Source: Sphingobacterium thalpophilum (GTDB lineage Bacteria; Bacteroidota; Bacteroidia; Sphingobacteriales; Sphingobacteriaceae). Taken from it: a stretch of DNA of 64,000 bases. Below are positions 37,047 through 46,142 of the stretch, in pieces; within the stretch, counting starts at the first letter, position 1, and the number at the start of each line of letters is the position of its first letter. The stretch spans positions 744,001-808,000 of the forward strand of contig CAMBMM010000001.1 of assembly GCA_945868825.1 (NCBI GenBank). The letters run 5' to 3'. A program made the translations under genes and the position numbers. The notes beneath the pieces are model-generated. The model had not been told where the DNA came from. It did no database searches and saw only the letters and a program-made list of their open reading frames with translations.

Positions 37047-38819
37047 ATGAGCGATTTCAACGATTTCAATAATCGGCAAGTTGCCAGTCTACCTAAACAT
37101 TTAAAGCAGTTTATTGTAGCGCAACATTACGAGCATTACACCCCGGTTGATCATGCGGTGTGGCGCTACGTAATGCGCCAAAATTATAGCTATCTTAAAA
37201 ATGTAGCCTATTACCCCTACATTCCGGGTTTAGAACAAGCCGGTTTAAGTATCGAAAAAGTACCGAATTTGCAGGAAATGAACGATGCTCTCGGAAAAAT
37301 TGGCTGGGGTGCAGTAACTGTTGATGGATTTATTCCTCCAGTAGCATTTATGGAGTATCAAGCCTATAAAGTATTGGTAATTGCAGCCGATATTCGTCAG
37401 TTAAATCACATTGAATACACGCCAGCTCCCGATATTATACACGAATCGGCCGGGCACGCTCCTATTATTGGCGATACTGCTTACAACCAATACTTAAGTT
37501 ATTTCGGCTCTATTGGCTCCAAAGCCATTTTTTCATCTAAAGATTTCGAATTATACGAAGCTATTAGACGCTTATCTATTTTAAAAGAGATGCCCGATGC
37601 CGATGTAGCCGCCATAGCCAAAGCCGAAAAAGAAGTCGCTTTTTGCCAAAAAAACTTGGGAGATCCATCAGAAATGGCTCTATTGAGCCGTTTGCATTGG
37701 TGGACGGTAGAATATGGCTTAATCGGCAGCCTAGAGAATCCAAAAATTTACGGCGCAGGTTTATTATCATCTATTGGCGAAAGTGCCAATTGCATGAAAC
37801 CTGAGGTGAAAAAAATCGCTTACACGCTAGATGCGGTAAATTATCCTTTCGACATTACTAAGGAACAACCGCAGCTTTTCGTAACCCCTACTTTCCAAAA
37901 CTTAATTGAGGTACTGGAAGCCTTTGCCGATACTATGGCTTTTAGAAGAGGGGGGACTGAAAGTGTACTCAAGGCTATTGAATGCAAAAACCCATGTACC
38001 GCCGTATTTAGTTCGGGGCTCCAATTAAGCGGTGTATTTACCGATGTGGGCATGGATCTAGTAAATCAAACTACCTTTATTAAAACTACCGGACCAAGTG
38101 CCCTGGCTTTTAACAATATAGAATTAGAAGGGCACGGGAAAAGTTATCATGCTGAGGGCTACTCTTCTCCAGTGGGAAAGCTAAAAGGTAGCGAAAAGGC
38201 TTTAGAAGATTATTCAGATTCAGACTTAGCCGATACTGGCATAAGCATAAATAGCACCTGCCAACTACTTTTCGAAAATGGATTCCATTTACAAGGCACC
38301 GCAGAAAATTGGCTTCGTAAAGAGGGAAAATTACTAGTCATTCGTTTCAGCAATTGTACGCTGAGTGACAGTAAGGGAAATATATTTTATAAACCCGAGT
38401 GGGGAACTTTTGATATGGCGGTTGGCGAAAAAATTGTGTCGGTATACAATGGCGCTGCCGATAAAGATGCCTTTGAGGAACATGCTTTGGTATCTAACAC
38501 CAATACCCATCACCCCAATAACAACGAACTTACCTTGGCTTACCACCGTTTATTTGAGCAAGTGAGAACCTGCAGAGAAAATAACAGTGGTTACGAGGCT
38601 TTACCAGAAATTTGGGCAAGCTTGCAAATAAAACACCGGGAAGATTGGCTTTGTTCACTCGAAATTCTAGAACTTTTAGAACTAAATGGGTTAAATGCTA
38701 CCTTAGCTAGAGAGATTAGAACGTACTTAGAAAATAAGGCCTCTGCCGAACCCGAGTACAGCAAATTAATACACGACGGCTTATACATTATTAAACATCC
38801 GGTAAGCCAATTAAACTAA
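37047..38819 (+). CDS. Aromatic amino acid hydroxylase (phenylalanine 4-monooxygenase type)
   Basis: Pterin- and iron-dependent enzyme converting phenylalanine to tyrosine. The iron ligands are His132 and His137 in PDIIHESAGHAPII and Glu222 in HWWTVEYGLIG. The catalytic domain covers about residues 20-310. Unlike short bacterial PhhA (about 260-300 residues) this protein has 590 residues, and the C-terminal half (about 310-590) has no domain I recognise. No N-terminal ACT domain is present. It opens the aromatic catabolism cluster and is followed after one base by an SDR gene. Confidence 0.9.
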   Translation: MSDFNDFNNRQVASLPKHLKQFIVAQHYEHYTPVDHAVWRYVMRQNYSYLKNVAYYPYIPGLEQAGLSIEKVPNLQEMNDALGKIGWGAVTVDGFIPPVAFMEYQAYKVLVIAADIRQLNHIEYTPAPDIIHESAGHAPIIGDTAYNQYLSYFGSIGSKAIFSSKDFELYEAIRRLSILKEMPDADVAAIAKAEKEVAFCQKNLGDPSEMALLSRLHWWTVEYGLIGSLENPKIYGAGLLSSIGESANCMKPEVKKIAYTLDAVNYPFDITKEQPQLFVTPTFQNLIEVLEAFADTMAFRRGGTESVLKAIECKNPCTAVFSSGLQLSGVFTDVGMDLVNQTTFIKTTGPSALAFNNIELEGHGKSYHAEGYSSPVGKLKGSEKALEDYSDSDLADTGISINSTCQLLFENGFHLQGTAENWLRKEGKLLVIRFSNCTLSDSKGNIFYKPEWGTFDMAVGEKIVSVYNGAADKDAFEEHALVSNTNTHHPNNNELTLAYHRLFEQVRTCRENNSGYEALPEIWASLQIKHREDWLCSLEILELLELNGLNATLAREIRTYLENKASAEPEYSKLIHDGLYIIKHPVSQLN

Positions 38820-38820
38820 T

Positions 38821-39525
38821 ATGAACATACTATTAACCGGAGCCAGCAGTGGCGTAGGCTTTGAAGCCGTTTTAGAACTCATTTTAAACTCAGAAAACAA
38901 GGTAATAGCCTTGGCTAGGTCGGCCGATAAATTGAATCGATTGTTGGAAATTGCTAAAGGCTTCAATCCCGATTGCAATTTATTTCCGGTGCAGTTTGAT
39001 TTATTGAATGATGATATTGAAAAAGAACTAAAACCTTTGATTGCTCAGCAATTTAGTCAAATAGATGTCTTGATAAATAATGCAGGAAACTTAGAAGTGA
39101 AACCATTTGCAGAAAGTAGCGAAGTAGATTTTGTAGAGATGCTACAAAGCAATTTCTTAAACCACGTTCGCCTAATTCAAGGGGTGTTACCTCTCCTAAA
39201 ATCGCCTAGCCACATTGTGAATATTGGTAGCATGGGTGGCTTTCAAGGGAGCGCTAAATTTGCTGGTTTAAGTGCTTACTCGGCAAGCAAAGCGGCCCTA
39301 CACAACTTTACCGAATGCTTGGCCGAAGAATTGAAAGAAAAAAAAATCAGTGTAAATTGTTTGGCGCTAGGTTCAGCACAAACCGAAATGTTAGAGAAAG
39401 CATTTCCGGGCTACGAATCGCCGGTAATGGCTTTTGAAATGGGCAAATACATTGCCGATTTTGCCTTAACGGGACATAAATTTTTTAATGGAAAAGTAAT
39501 TCCCGTAGCGGTAACTACGCCTTAA
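38821..39525 (+). CDS. Short-chain dehydrogenase/reductase
   Basis: A 234-residue SDR with the NAD(P)-binding motif TGASSGVGFEA (residues 6-16), NNAG (near 90), and the catalytic Ser region with YSASK (near 155). The substrate is unknown. A role regenerating a pterin or handling a pathway by-product can be guessed because the start is one base after the hydroxylase stop. Its stop overlaps the convergent flavin reductase gene by four bases. Confidence 0.85.
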   Translation: MNILLTGASSGVGFEAVLELILNSENKVIALARSADKLNRLLEIAKGFNPDCNLFPVQFDLLNDDIEKELKPLIAQQFSQIDVLINNAGNLEVKPFAESSEVDFVEMLQSNFLNHVRLIQGVLPLLKSPSHIVNIGSMGGFQGSAKFAGLSAYSASKAALHNFTECLAEELKEKKISVNCLALGSAQTEMLEKAFPGYESPVMAFEMGKYIADFALTGHKFFNGKVIPVAVTTP

Positions 39526-40409
39526 ACCAATAGGATTTTCCAAGCTAATTCCACATCGCCTTCATCTAAAAACACCTTGGCTTGGCTGTGTAAATGCAAT
39601 GCTCTAGTACTGTGATCGCCCATAGTAGCGTCTAAAATATCTTTAACTATCGGATGCTTTTTTATGGCTTCAATAGATTCTTCAGAGGGCAAATGCTCCA
39701 CATTAGCCAATTGCCCCAAATTATTAGCACTTAAAATATGTGATTGACGAATAGCACTAGGCAAGGCATCTATGCCAATACCCAACTTGGCTAAGGGTTT
39801 AGCCACTTTAAACAATACATCGGGGGTGGTACGGCAATACCAATCGCCACCCAAACGGGCTACCAAATCAATTTTGATTTGATCTATTTTACCCGATTCG
39901 TCTAAAATAGCTTCATCAATATGAATTAATTTCACCTCGGCCACTACCAAATTGCCAGCACCTGCCTGATCGCCAAGCGGAATGACTTGGGTAACCACGC
40001 ACTCCAATTGAACCGGAGCTTCAGCCACACGTGGAGGACGTACAATTTCAGATTTTAGCTCCGTAAAGCCTGCTTTGAAAAATTCATTTACACCCCTTGG
40101 ATAGTCAGTACTTGCCAAAGATGTTTGTTGCACCATGGCATAGTTTACCACATTAATTACACATTCGGGCACTTCCAACACATTATCAAGGGTGTGTTTG
40201 GTGCTATTGTCACGTACCCTTCGGGCAGGTGAGAAAACACATATAGGCGGATTAGAACTGAATAAATTAAAAAAACTAAATGGACTTAAGTTCACATTTC
40301 CGGCCTTATCTATGGTAGACGCAAAACAAATGGGCCTAGGCGCAATGGCATATTGCAAATAGTTTTGCAGTTCCATTGGCGATAAATCGGCGGTTTTTAA
40401 GGTGAGCAT
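39522..40409 (-). CDS. Flavin reductase family protein
   Basis: A 295-residue FMN-binding split-barrel protein with the flavin-reductase-like domain in the first 190 residues (MELQNYLQYAIAPRPICFASTIDKAGNVNLSPFSFFNLFSSNPP). The helical C-terminal extension (KKHPIVKDILDATMG) is less common. FMN reduction or flavoprotein ester chemistry is expected. Its start is 4 bp after the FAH-family gene, so it is probably co-transcribed and linked to aromatic catabolism. Exact role unknown. Confidence 0.82.
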   Translation of the reverse strand: MLTLKTADLSPMELQNYLQYAIAPRPICFASTIDKAGNVNLSPFSFFNLFSSNPPICVFSPARRVRDNSTKHTLDNVLEVPECVINVVNYAMVQQTSLASTDYPRGVNEFFKAGFTELKSEIVRPPRVAEAPVQLECVVTQVIPLGDQAGAGNLVVAEVKLIHIDEAILDESGKIDQIKIDLVARLGGDWYCRTTPDVLFKVAKPLAKLGIGIDALPSAIRQSHILSANNLGQLANVEHLPSEESIEAIKKHPIVKDILDATMGDHSTRALHLHSQAKVFLDEGDVELAWKILLV

Positions 40410-40413
40410 GTCT

Positions 40414-41409
40414 TTATTTTTTCAATTTTAAGATAGACCAATCGGTTGGTTCTTTACGAATAGTATTACTCAAACGGCCCAAGCCTGTAATTTCCATTTC
40501 TACTACATCGCCCTCTTGCAACCATTGTGGCTTATAGCTAGGATCGTTTAACAATCCGGTTCCGTTTAATTCCAAGAAACAACCCGTACCCACCGTTCCA
40601 GAGCCAATTACATCGCCGGGTAAAATATCTACGCCATAGGCACAACGCTCTATAATTTCGGCAAAGGTCCAATCCATATCTGCCACCGAACCGCTAGATA
40701 CTTCAACGCCGTTTACCCAACATTTCATACTTAAATTATAAGCATTCCCAACATGGCCAAGTTTAGCGGGCACTTTGTAAGCCTCCAATTCATCGGGTGT
40801 AACCAACCAAGGGCCAATAACCGTAGAAAAATCTTTGCCTTTAGCAGGGCCTAAATTCAAGAGCATTTCCTCCATTTGCAGGGTTCGAGCACTCATATCG
40901 TTCATAATCATGTAACCGGCAATGTAATCATCTGCTTCGGCGGCACAAATGTTTCTGCCTTTTTTACCAATTACCACGGCTGCTTCCAATTCAAAATCAA
41001 GTTTTTCGAAATGATCGGGCATGCAGGTAATTTCACCCGGGCCTTGAATAGCATTGTGGTTGGTAAAATAAAATATAGGGTATGAATCGAACTCGGGAAT
41101 CATATCTAACTTTCTATTACGACGAGCAGATGCCACGTGTTGGCGGAAAGCATAACCATCTCTACAAGAGCTAGGGTGTGGCACTGGAGCCAATACCTCA
41201 AAGAAAATTTCTTCCTTGGCAGCAAGTGTACCGGTTATAATGGCTGTATTTATTTTTTTGGCCCGCTCCATCAACTCTTCGCCTCCGGCTAAAAAGGCGT
41301 TCATACTGTCCGGAATGAGTTTATCGCAAGAATTTAAATTATAAATATGCCCGTTCACAAATACACCTAAATGTTCGCTTTCTTCTGTTTTATAGGAAAC
41401 TAATTTCAT
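40414..41409 (-). CDS. Fumarylacetoacetate hydrolase family protein
   Basis: Hydrolase of the last step of tyrosine degradation, or of a related beta-keto acid. The 331-residue FAH-fold protein has LDFELEAAVVIGKKGRNI (Glu metal ligands), YMIMNDMSARTLQ and GDVIGSGTVGTGCFLELNG. It is shorter than the 420-residue eukaryotic FAH and belongs to the broader FAH family. Divergent from hmgA-hppD across a 142-bp region, it probably shares control with them. Confidence 0.85.
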   Translation of the reverse strand: MKLVSYKTEESEHLGVFVNGHIYNLNSCDKLIPDSMNAFLAGGEELMERAKKINTAIITGTLAAKEEIFFEVLAPVPHPSSCRDGYAFRQHVASARRNRKLDMIPEFDSYPIFYFTNHNAIQGPGEITCMPDHFEKLDFELEAAVVIGKKGRNICAAEADDYIAGYMIMNDMSARTLQMEEMLLNLGPAKGKDFSTVIGPWLVTPDELEAYKVPAKLGHVGNAYNLSMKCWVNGVEVSSGSVADMDWTFAEIIERCAYGVDILPGDVIGSGTVGTGCFLELNGTGLLNDPSYKPQWLQEGDVVEMEITGLGRLSNTIRKEPTDWSILKLKK

Positions 41410-41495
41410 AGGTTTTTCTTTTAGCTTGTCTCAAAACTAAAAAAAAATAAGCGCTTTCAGGTCGAATATTTTTTTGTTTAGATCAGCCGTGGAAT

Positions 41496-41521
41496 CTTTT
41501 AAATTATGTGTAATTTTAAAG
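41496..41521. promoter_or_regulatory. Candidate operator between FAH gene and hmgA
   Basis: An imperfect palindrome, cttttaaatta - tgtg - taattttaaag, with 11-base arms and one mismatch. It lies 30 bp before the hmgA start and in the divergent promoter region. It could bind a regulator of tyrosine breakdown; no regulator gene is adjacent. Confidence 0.35.
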
Positions 41522-41551
41522 CAGATTTTTTAAGCAATTATCAATCAAAAT

Positions 41552-42718
41552 ATGCCTATTTATCATAGTTTAGGACAAGTTCCTGCAAAAAGACATACCG
41601 TATTTCGCAAACCGAACGGAGAGCTGTATGCCGAAGAATTGGTTTCAACCGAAGGCTTTTCCAGCTTATATTCTTTAGTATACCATACTCATCCGCCTAC
41701 CCTAGTTAAAAGTTTGGGCGAAGCGTACTCTGTAGAACCTAAAATAGCTCGAGAAAAACACTTGCGCCATACCAGCCTCATTGGGTTTAACATAAAACCT
41801 GAGGATGACTTTTTGAAAAGTAGAAAACCTGTATTGGTAAACAGCGATTTACACATTTCGTTAGCGGCTCCTCGTAAATCGATGACCGACTATTTTTATA
41901 AAAATAGCCAAGCCGATGAAGTGATTTTTATCCACGAAGGTACCGGAACGCTAAAAACAGGTTTCGGCAAAATAAAATTCGAATACGGCGACTATTTAGT
42001 TATTCCACGAGGCACCATTTACCAAATGGAGTTTAATACGGAAAACAATCGACTGTTTATTATCGAAAGTTTTAGCCCTATTCGTACCCCAAAACGTTAC
42101 CGCAACGAGTGGGGCCAATTAATGGAACATTCTCCTTTTTGCGAACGTGATATTAAACGCCCTACTGATTTAGAAACGATAGACCAAAAAGGTGATTTTA
42201 AAGTGCTTATTAAAAAACAAGGGCTCATTTATCCATACACCTATGGCACTCATCCCTTCGATTTTATTGGTTGGGACGGCTTTCATTACCCATGGGCCTT
42301 TTCAATTCATAATTTCGAGCCCATTACCGGCCGAGTTCATCAACCGCCACCGGTTCACCAAACTTTTGAGGGGCATAATTTTGTGATTTGCTCTTTTGTT
42401 CCTCGTAAATACGATTATCACCCAGAAGCCATTCCGGCACCATACAACCACAGCAATGTAGATAGCGACGAGGTATTGTATTATGTAGATGGCGATTTTA
42501 TGAGCCGAAAAAGTGTAGTAAAGGGACAAATTACGCTACATCCCGGTGGTATTCCACACGGTCCACACCCGGGTACCGTAGAAAAATCTATCGGGAAAGA
42601 ACGCACCGAAGAATTAGCGGTAATGATTGATCCGTTTAAACCCCTGATGCTTACCGAAGAAGCCCTACAAATTGAAGACGAAAGCTACCACAAAAGTTGG
42701 CAGCACACTATTGAATAA
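41552..42718 (+). CDS. hmgA: Homogentisate 1,2-dioxygenase
   Basis: Iron-dependent ring-cleaving enzyme making maleylacetoacetate from homogentisate. The 388-residue cupin-type protein has SDEVLYYVDGDF and HPGGIPHGPHPG (iron-binding His/Glu region near residues 308-345). It starts with YHSLGQVPAKRHTVFRKPNG, typical of the bacterial short form. hppD follows after 5 bp. Confidence 0.95.
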   Translation: MPIYHSLGQVPAKRHTVFRKPNGELYAEELVSTEGFSSLYSLVYHTHPPTLVKSLGEAYSVEPKIAREKHLRHTSLIGFNIKPEDDFLKSRKPVLVNSDLHISLAAPRKSMTDYFYKNSQADEVIFIHEGTGTLKTGFGKIKFEYGDYLVIPRGTIYQMEFNTENNRLFIIESFSPIRTPKRYRNEWGQLMEHSPFCERDIKRPTDLETIDQKGDFKVLIKKQGLIYPYTYGTHPFDFIGWDGFHYPWAFSIHNFEPITGRVHQPPPVHQTFEGHNFVICSFVPRKYDYHPEAIPAPYNHSNVDSDEVLYYVDGDFMSRKSVVKGQITLHPGGIPHGPHPGTVEKSIGKERTEELAVMIDPFKPLMLTEEALQIEDESYHKSWQHTIE

Positions 42719-42723
42719 AACCT

Positions 42724-43821
42724 ATGCAAACAACTGATTTTTTGCCGCTAAACGGCACCGATTATGTAGAATTATACGTCGGCAATGCCAAACAAGCAGC
42801 CCATTATTATAAAACAGCCTTTGGTTTTCAGAGTTTGGCTTATGCCGGTCCCGAAACTGGTATAAAAGACCGATCTTCGTACGTTTTGGTTCAAAATAAA
42901 ATGCGCTTGGTATTAACCACAGCCCTTCAACCCGAACATCCTATTTCGGAACATGTTAAAAAGCATGGCGATGGCGTAAAAATACTAGCCTTATGGGTAG
43001 AGGATGCGTATAAAGCCTTTGAAGAAACCACCAAACGTGGCGCCAAACCCTATTTGCAACCCGAAACCCTAACAGACGAATTTGGCGAAGTGCGCCGAAG
43101 CGGTATTTATACCTATGGCGAAACAGTTCATTTATTTATTGAGCGTAAAAATTACAGCGGACCTTTTATGCCGGGCTATAAAAAATGGGAAAGTGACTAT
43201 CAACCCGCTTCTACAGGATTGTTGTACGTAGATCATTGCGTGGGTAATGTTGGCTGGAACCAAATGAATAAATGGGTGAAATTTTACGAAGATGTGATGG
43301 GTTTTCGCAACATCCTAACTTTTGACGATAAGCAAATTTCTACCGAATACTCGGCTTTAATGAGCAAAGTAATGAGCAACGGGAATGGCTATGTCAAATT
43401 TCCTATCAATGAGCCGGCCGAAGGCAAAAAGAAATCGCAGGTAGAAGAATATTTAGATTTTTATGGCGATGAAGGCGTACAACACGTAGCCATTGCCACC
43501 AACAATATTGTAGAAACCGTTACCGATTTACAAAACCGTGGCGTAGAATTTTTAAAAATACCGGATACATATTATGATGATTTAGAAGCTCGGGTGGGTA
43601 AAATTGAAGAAGATATGGAACCGCTAAAACAACTAGGTATTTTAGTGGATAGAGATGATGAGGGTTATCTACTTCAAATTTTCACCAAACCTGTAGAAGA
43701 CCGACCTACTTTATTCTACGAAATTATTCAACGAAAAGGTGCTAAATCTTTTGGGGCGGGTAATTTTAAGGCCTTGTTCGAGGCACTGGAACGTGAACAA
43801 GCTGCTAGAGGCAACCTCTAA
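42724..43821 (+). CDS. hppD: 4-hydroxyphenylpyruvate dioxygenase
   Basis: Converts 4-hydroxyphenylpyruvate to homogentisate using Fe(II). The 365-residue protein has two vicinal-oxygen-chelate domains. Iron ligands are expected at VDHCVGNV (near 159), EGVQHVAIAT (near 250) and YEIIQRKG (near 338), all visible. It feeds HmgA, encoded directly upstream. Confidence 0.95.
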   Translation: MQTTDFLPLNGTDYVELYVGNAKQAAHYYKTAFGFQSLAYAGPETGIKDRSSYVLVQNKMRLVLTTALQPEHPISEHVKKHGDGVKILALWVEDAYKAFEETTKRGAKPYLQPETLTDEFGEVRRSGIYTYGETVHLFIERKNYSGPFMPGYKKWESDYQPASTGLLYVDHCVGNVGWNQMNKWVKFYEDVMGFRNILTFDDKQISTEYSALMSKVMSNGNGYVKFPINEPAEGKKKSQVEEYLDFYGDEGVQHVAIATNNIVETVTDLQNRGVEFLKIPDTYYDDLEARVGKIEEDMEPLKQLGILVDRDDEGYLLQIFTKPVEDRPTLFYEIIQRKGAKSFGAGNFKALFEALEREQAARGNL

Positions 43822-43861
43822 AAAAAGTATAGATAACGAGGAAACTCTCTGCTATTCTATA

Positions 43862-43892
43862 TTGTTATAATTTGATTTAAACAATATATTTG
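43862..43892 (+). promoter_or_regulatory. Promoter of purN
   Basis: TTG (43862-43864), a 20-base spacer and TATATTTG (43885-43892) form a good Bacteroidota promoter 23 bp before the TTG start of purN. Confidence 0.7.
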
Positions 43893-43915
43893 CGCCTCAC
43901 ATTAAAACAAGGTTT

Positions 43916-44494
43916 TTGAAAAAACGTATCGCCATATTTGCTTCCGGTTCTGGCTCCAATGCTCAGAAGATTATGGAATACTTCAAAAAGCATACCGATG
44001 CTGAAGTGGCCATTGTACTGACTAATAATCCGGAGGCCTATGTATTGCAACGTGCCGATAATTTCGAAATTCCCACGCATATTTTTGAGAAACACGAGTT
44101 TTATCAAACAAACGAGGTCCTCGACTTGCTCAAAAATCTAAACATAGATATAATAGTTTTAGCAGGCTTTTTATGGCTAGTTCCCGATACTATTTTAGCA
44201 AACTACCCGAAACGAATTATAAATATTCATCCGGCTTTATTACCAAAATATGGTGGCAAAGGCATGTATGGAGACCGAGTACATAAAGAAGTTTTGGCAA
44301 ATGGTGATGAAGAATCTGGTATCAGCATTCACTATGTTAACCAAGATTTTGATACTGGCGAAATCATCTATCAAGCTCGATTTAAAATAGAAAAAAACGA
44401 CGATTTAGAGATTATTAAATTTAAGGGGCAACAACTAGAACACCAGTATTTTCCAAAAATTATTGAGCAAGTACTTAAAAAAATAAAATCGTAA
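43916..44494 (+). CDS. purN: Phosphoribosylglycinamide formyltransferase
   Basis: Transfers a formyl group from 10-formyl-THF to GAR in purine synthesis. The 192-residue protein has RIAIFASGSGSNAQKIMEY, and the catalytic region NIHPALLPKYGGKGMYG contains the His of the NxHxxxLP pattern. GEESGISIHYVNQDFDTG follows. The start is TTG 43916, supported by the promoter spacing and the family N-terminus. purH follows on the same strand. Confidence 0.94.
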   Translation: MKKRIAIFASGSGSNAQKIMEYFKKHTDAEVAIVLTNNPEAYVLQRADNFEIPTHIFEKHEFYQTNEVLDLLKNLNIDIIVLAGFLWLVPDTILANYPKRIINIHPALLPKYGGKGMYGDRVHKEVLANGDEESGISIHYVNQDFDTGEIIYQARFKIEKNDDLEIIKFKGQQLEHQYFPKIIEQVLKKIKS

Positions 44495-44537
44495 GATTTT
44501 ATCACCAAACTGCCTTTAAAAAACGAGGCTAAAAACC

Positions 44538-44545
44538 TATCTTTA
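44538..44545 (+). promoter_or_regulatory. -7 element of purH
   Basis: TATCTTTA, one base off TAnnTTTG, 24 bp before the purH ATG. No convincing -33 element. Confidence 0.4.
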
Positions 44546-44568
44546 CGGTCATTAAGTCCCTTTATTTA

Positions 44569-46095
44569 ATGAGCCATCCCGTAAAAATTAAAAACGCCCT
44601 TGTTTCTGTATATTATAAAGACAATTTAGAACCCTTAATTCGTGCATTAGCAGCCAATGGGGTGCACTTTTATTCTACTGGAGGTACCGAAAAATTTATT
44701 ACAGATCTTGGTTATCACGTTACAGCAGTGGAAGATCTAACCGGCTATCCTTCCATTTTAGGGGGCCGAGTAAAAACATTGCATCCCAAAGTTTTTGGTG
44801 GCATATTAAGTCGTCGTGCATTAGCCGAAGATCGAGCCCAACTAAACGAATATCAAATCCCAGAATTCGACTTGGTGATTGTAGACTTATACCCATTCGA
44901 AGAAACCTTGCAATCGGGTGCAGCTGAAAAAGACATTATTGAAAAAATTGATATTGGCGGAATTTCCCTAATACGTGCTGCAGCCAAAAACTTTAACGAC
45001 GTGGTAATTATTGCATCAAAAGATGATTATCCGGTATTAACGAATATGATTGAAGAGAATAGCGGCAGCACGGATTTAGCAGACCGCAAACGCTTTGCAC
45101 AAAAAGCTTTCCATGTATCTTCTCATTACGATAGCGGTATTTTCAATTACTTTAATCAGGCGGAACCTTTAACGGTTTTAAAAATTAGCGAAACGCAAGC
45201 ACAGCCTTTACGTTATGGAGAAAATCCACACCAAAAAGGTACGTTTTACGGCAATTTGGATGCGCTGTTTACCAAGCTAAACGGCAAAGAACTATCGTAT
45301 AATAATTTGGTAGATGTAGATGCCGCAATAGCCTTAATAGATGAATTCAATACACCTACTTTTGCTATTTTAAAACATACCAATGCTTGCGGTATAGCCA
45401 GTCGCCCTACACTACTGGAGGCTTGGCATACCGCACTTGCCTGCGACCCTATTTCGGCATTTGGGGGCGTAATTATTTGCAACGGAGAGCTAAATGCGGA
45501 AACCGCAACAGCCATTAACGACTTATTTTTCGAAGTGCTTATTGCCCCATCTTTTTCAGCAGACGCTTTAACTATTTTACAAGCCAAAAAGAACCGAATA
45601 TTATTACAACGCAACACGGTAGAATTGCCTCAAAAACAAGTTAAAACTTTACTGAACGGCTATATCGAGCAAGATAAAGACTTGCAGATAGAAGGCCCAG
45701 AGCAAATGACTTGCGTAACCAACAAACAAGCAACCACAGCAGAATTAGCAGATTTATATTTTGCAAATAAAGTGGTAAAACACACCAAATCTAATACCAT
45801 TGTATTTGCTAAAAACCAAACTTTATTAGCCAGTGGCGTAGGACAAACCTCTCGGGTAGATTCATTAAAACAAGCCATTGTAAAAGCCGAAGCCTTTGGA
45901 TTTGAATTACAAGGATCCGTAATGGCCTCCGATGCCTTCTTCCCCTTCCCAGATTGTGTGGAGATAGCTTCCGATGCCGGAATTACAGCCGTATTGCAGC
46001 CTGGAGGCTCTATTAAAGACCAGGATTCGATAGAAATGGCGAACCAAAAAGGTATCTGTATGGTTACCACCGGAATTCGTCATTTTAAACATTAA
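44569..46095 (+). CDS. purH: Bifunctional AICAR transformylase / IMP cyclohydrolase
   Basis: Catalyses the last two steps of IMP synthesis. The 508-residue protein begins with the IMP cyclohydrolase domain (ALVSVYYKDNLEPLI, HPKVFGGILSRR) and continues with the transformylase domain (LRYGENPHQKGTFYG, CVTNKQATTAELADLYFANKV, ASDAFFPFPDCVE). Length and motifs are complete. Confidence 0.97.
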   Translation: MSHPVKIKNALVSVYYKDNLEPLIRALAANGVHFYSTGGTEKFITDLGYHVTAVEDLTGYPSILGGRVKTLHPKVFGGILSRRALAEDRAQLNEYQIPEFDLVIVDLYPFEETLQSGAAEKDIIEKIDIGGISLIRAAAKNFNDVVIIASKDDYPVLTNMIEENSGSTDLADRKRFAQKAFHVSSHYDSGIFNYFNQAEPLTVLKISETQAQPLRYGENPHQKGTFYGNLDALFTKLNGKELSYNNLVDVDAAIALIDEFNTPTFAILKHTNACGIASRPTLLEAWHTALACDPISAFGGVIICNGELNAETATAINDLFFEVLIAPSFSADALTILQAKKNRILLQRNTVELPQKQVKTLLNGYIEQDKDLQIEGPEQMTCVTNKQATTAELADLYFANKVVKHTKSNTIVFAKNQTLLASGVGQTSRVDSLKQAIVKAEAFGFELQGSVMASDAFFPFPDCVEIASDAGITAVLQPGGSIKDQDSIEMANQKGICMVTTGIRHFKH

Positions 46096-46142
46096 AAAAA
46101 TCGTAAAAAAATTTAACTTTACATCTTACAGCATAAAAACGC

